This document shows positions 5,291-5,292 of a stretch of DNA of 5,292 bases, one piece after another (position 1 is the first letter of the stretch; the number at the start of each line of letters is the position of its first letter). The stretch is from an uncultured Kingella sp. Its GTDB lineage: Bacteria; Pseudomonadota; Gammaproteobacteria; Burkholderiales; Neisseriaceae. Below the pieces are notes generated by a model, which saw only the letters and a list, made by a program, of their open reading frames with translations, did not search any database and was not told where the DNA came from. A program made the translations under genes and the position numbers. The DNA is taken from NCBI GenBank assembly GCA_916720425.1, contig CAKARD010000091.1, positions 1-5,292 of the forward strand. Reading direction: 5' to 3'.

Positions 5291-5292
5291 GT

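Noticed and set aside
1..5292. CRISPR array, insertion sequence or integrase
   Set aside because: No regularly spaced repeats, terminal inverted repeats with a transposase frame, or recombinase motifs were seen on either strand.

Overview
The window looks like a chromosomal segment of a Neisseriaceae-type betaproteobacterium. The reasons are the gene order tsaB / yraN / SIS-domain isomerase / double-BON lipoprotein, the close resemblance from memory of the isomerase and YraN proteins to the meningococcal ones, and a moderate, AT-leaning base composition. The genus cannot be fixed from this sequence. The canonical Neisseria uptake word GCCGTCTGAA was not seen by eye on either strand, which would fit a relative with another uptake dialect better than Neisseria itself. 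All supported genes lie on the minus strand, so transcription runs from high to low coordinates.

Right edge (5290-4916): the last 124 codons of lysA, diaminopimelate decarboxylase. A 96-base gap follows, holding an extended -10 promoter. Next is a tight run of five genes: tsaB (tRNA t6A synthesis), yraN (UPF0102), gmhA (sedoheptulose-7-phosphate isomerase in the position of diaA), a dolP-like double-BON outer-membrane lipoprotein, and an unrecognised single-span membrane protein with a long Pro/Ser/Thr/Lys-rich tail. tsaB and yraN overlap by 4 bases, the yraN stop lies next to the gmhA ribosome-binding site, and the other gaps are 17 and about 31 bases. This is probably one operon, or two closely linked ones.

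Middle (1919-1768): a tRNA-Lys(UUU) gene with encoded CCA. It has a near-consensus sigma-70 promoter that begins 5 bases beyond the end of the unknown membrane-protein gene, and a strong intrinsic terminator. The five-gene run has no visible terminator of its own and may read through the tRNA to this one.

Left part (1608-1): a promoter and the first 515 codons of a TpsB/FhaC-type two-partner-secretion outer-membrane transporter, cut by the window edge just after its VRGF motif. Its TpsA or CdiA-like substrate is expected beyond the left edge but is not visible.

Functionally the window combines lysine/DAP metabolism, tRNA modification, LPS inner-core heptose synthesis, outer-membrane maintenance and a secretion porin. 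The least explained element is the tail-repeat membrane protein between dolP and tRNA-Lys. I found no clear evidence of a wholly new system.
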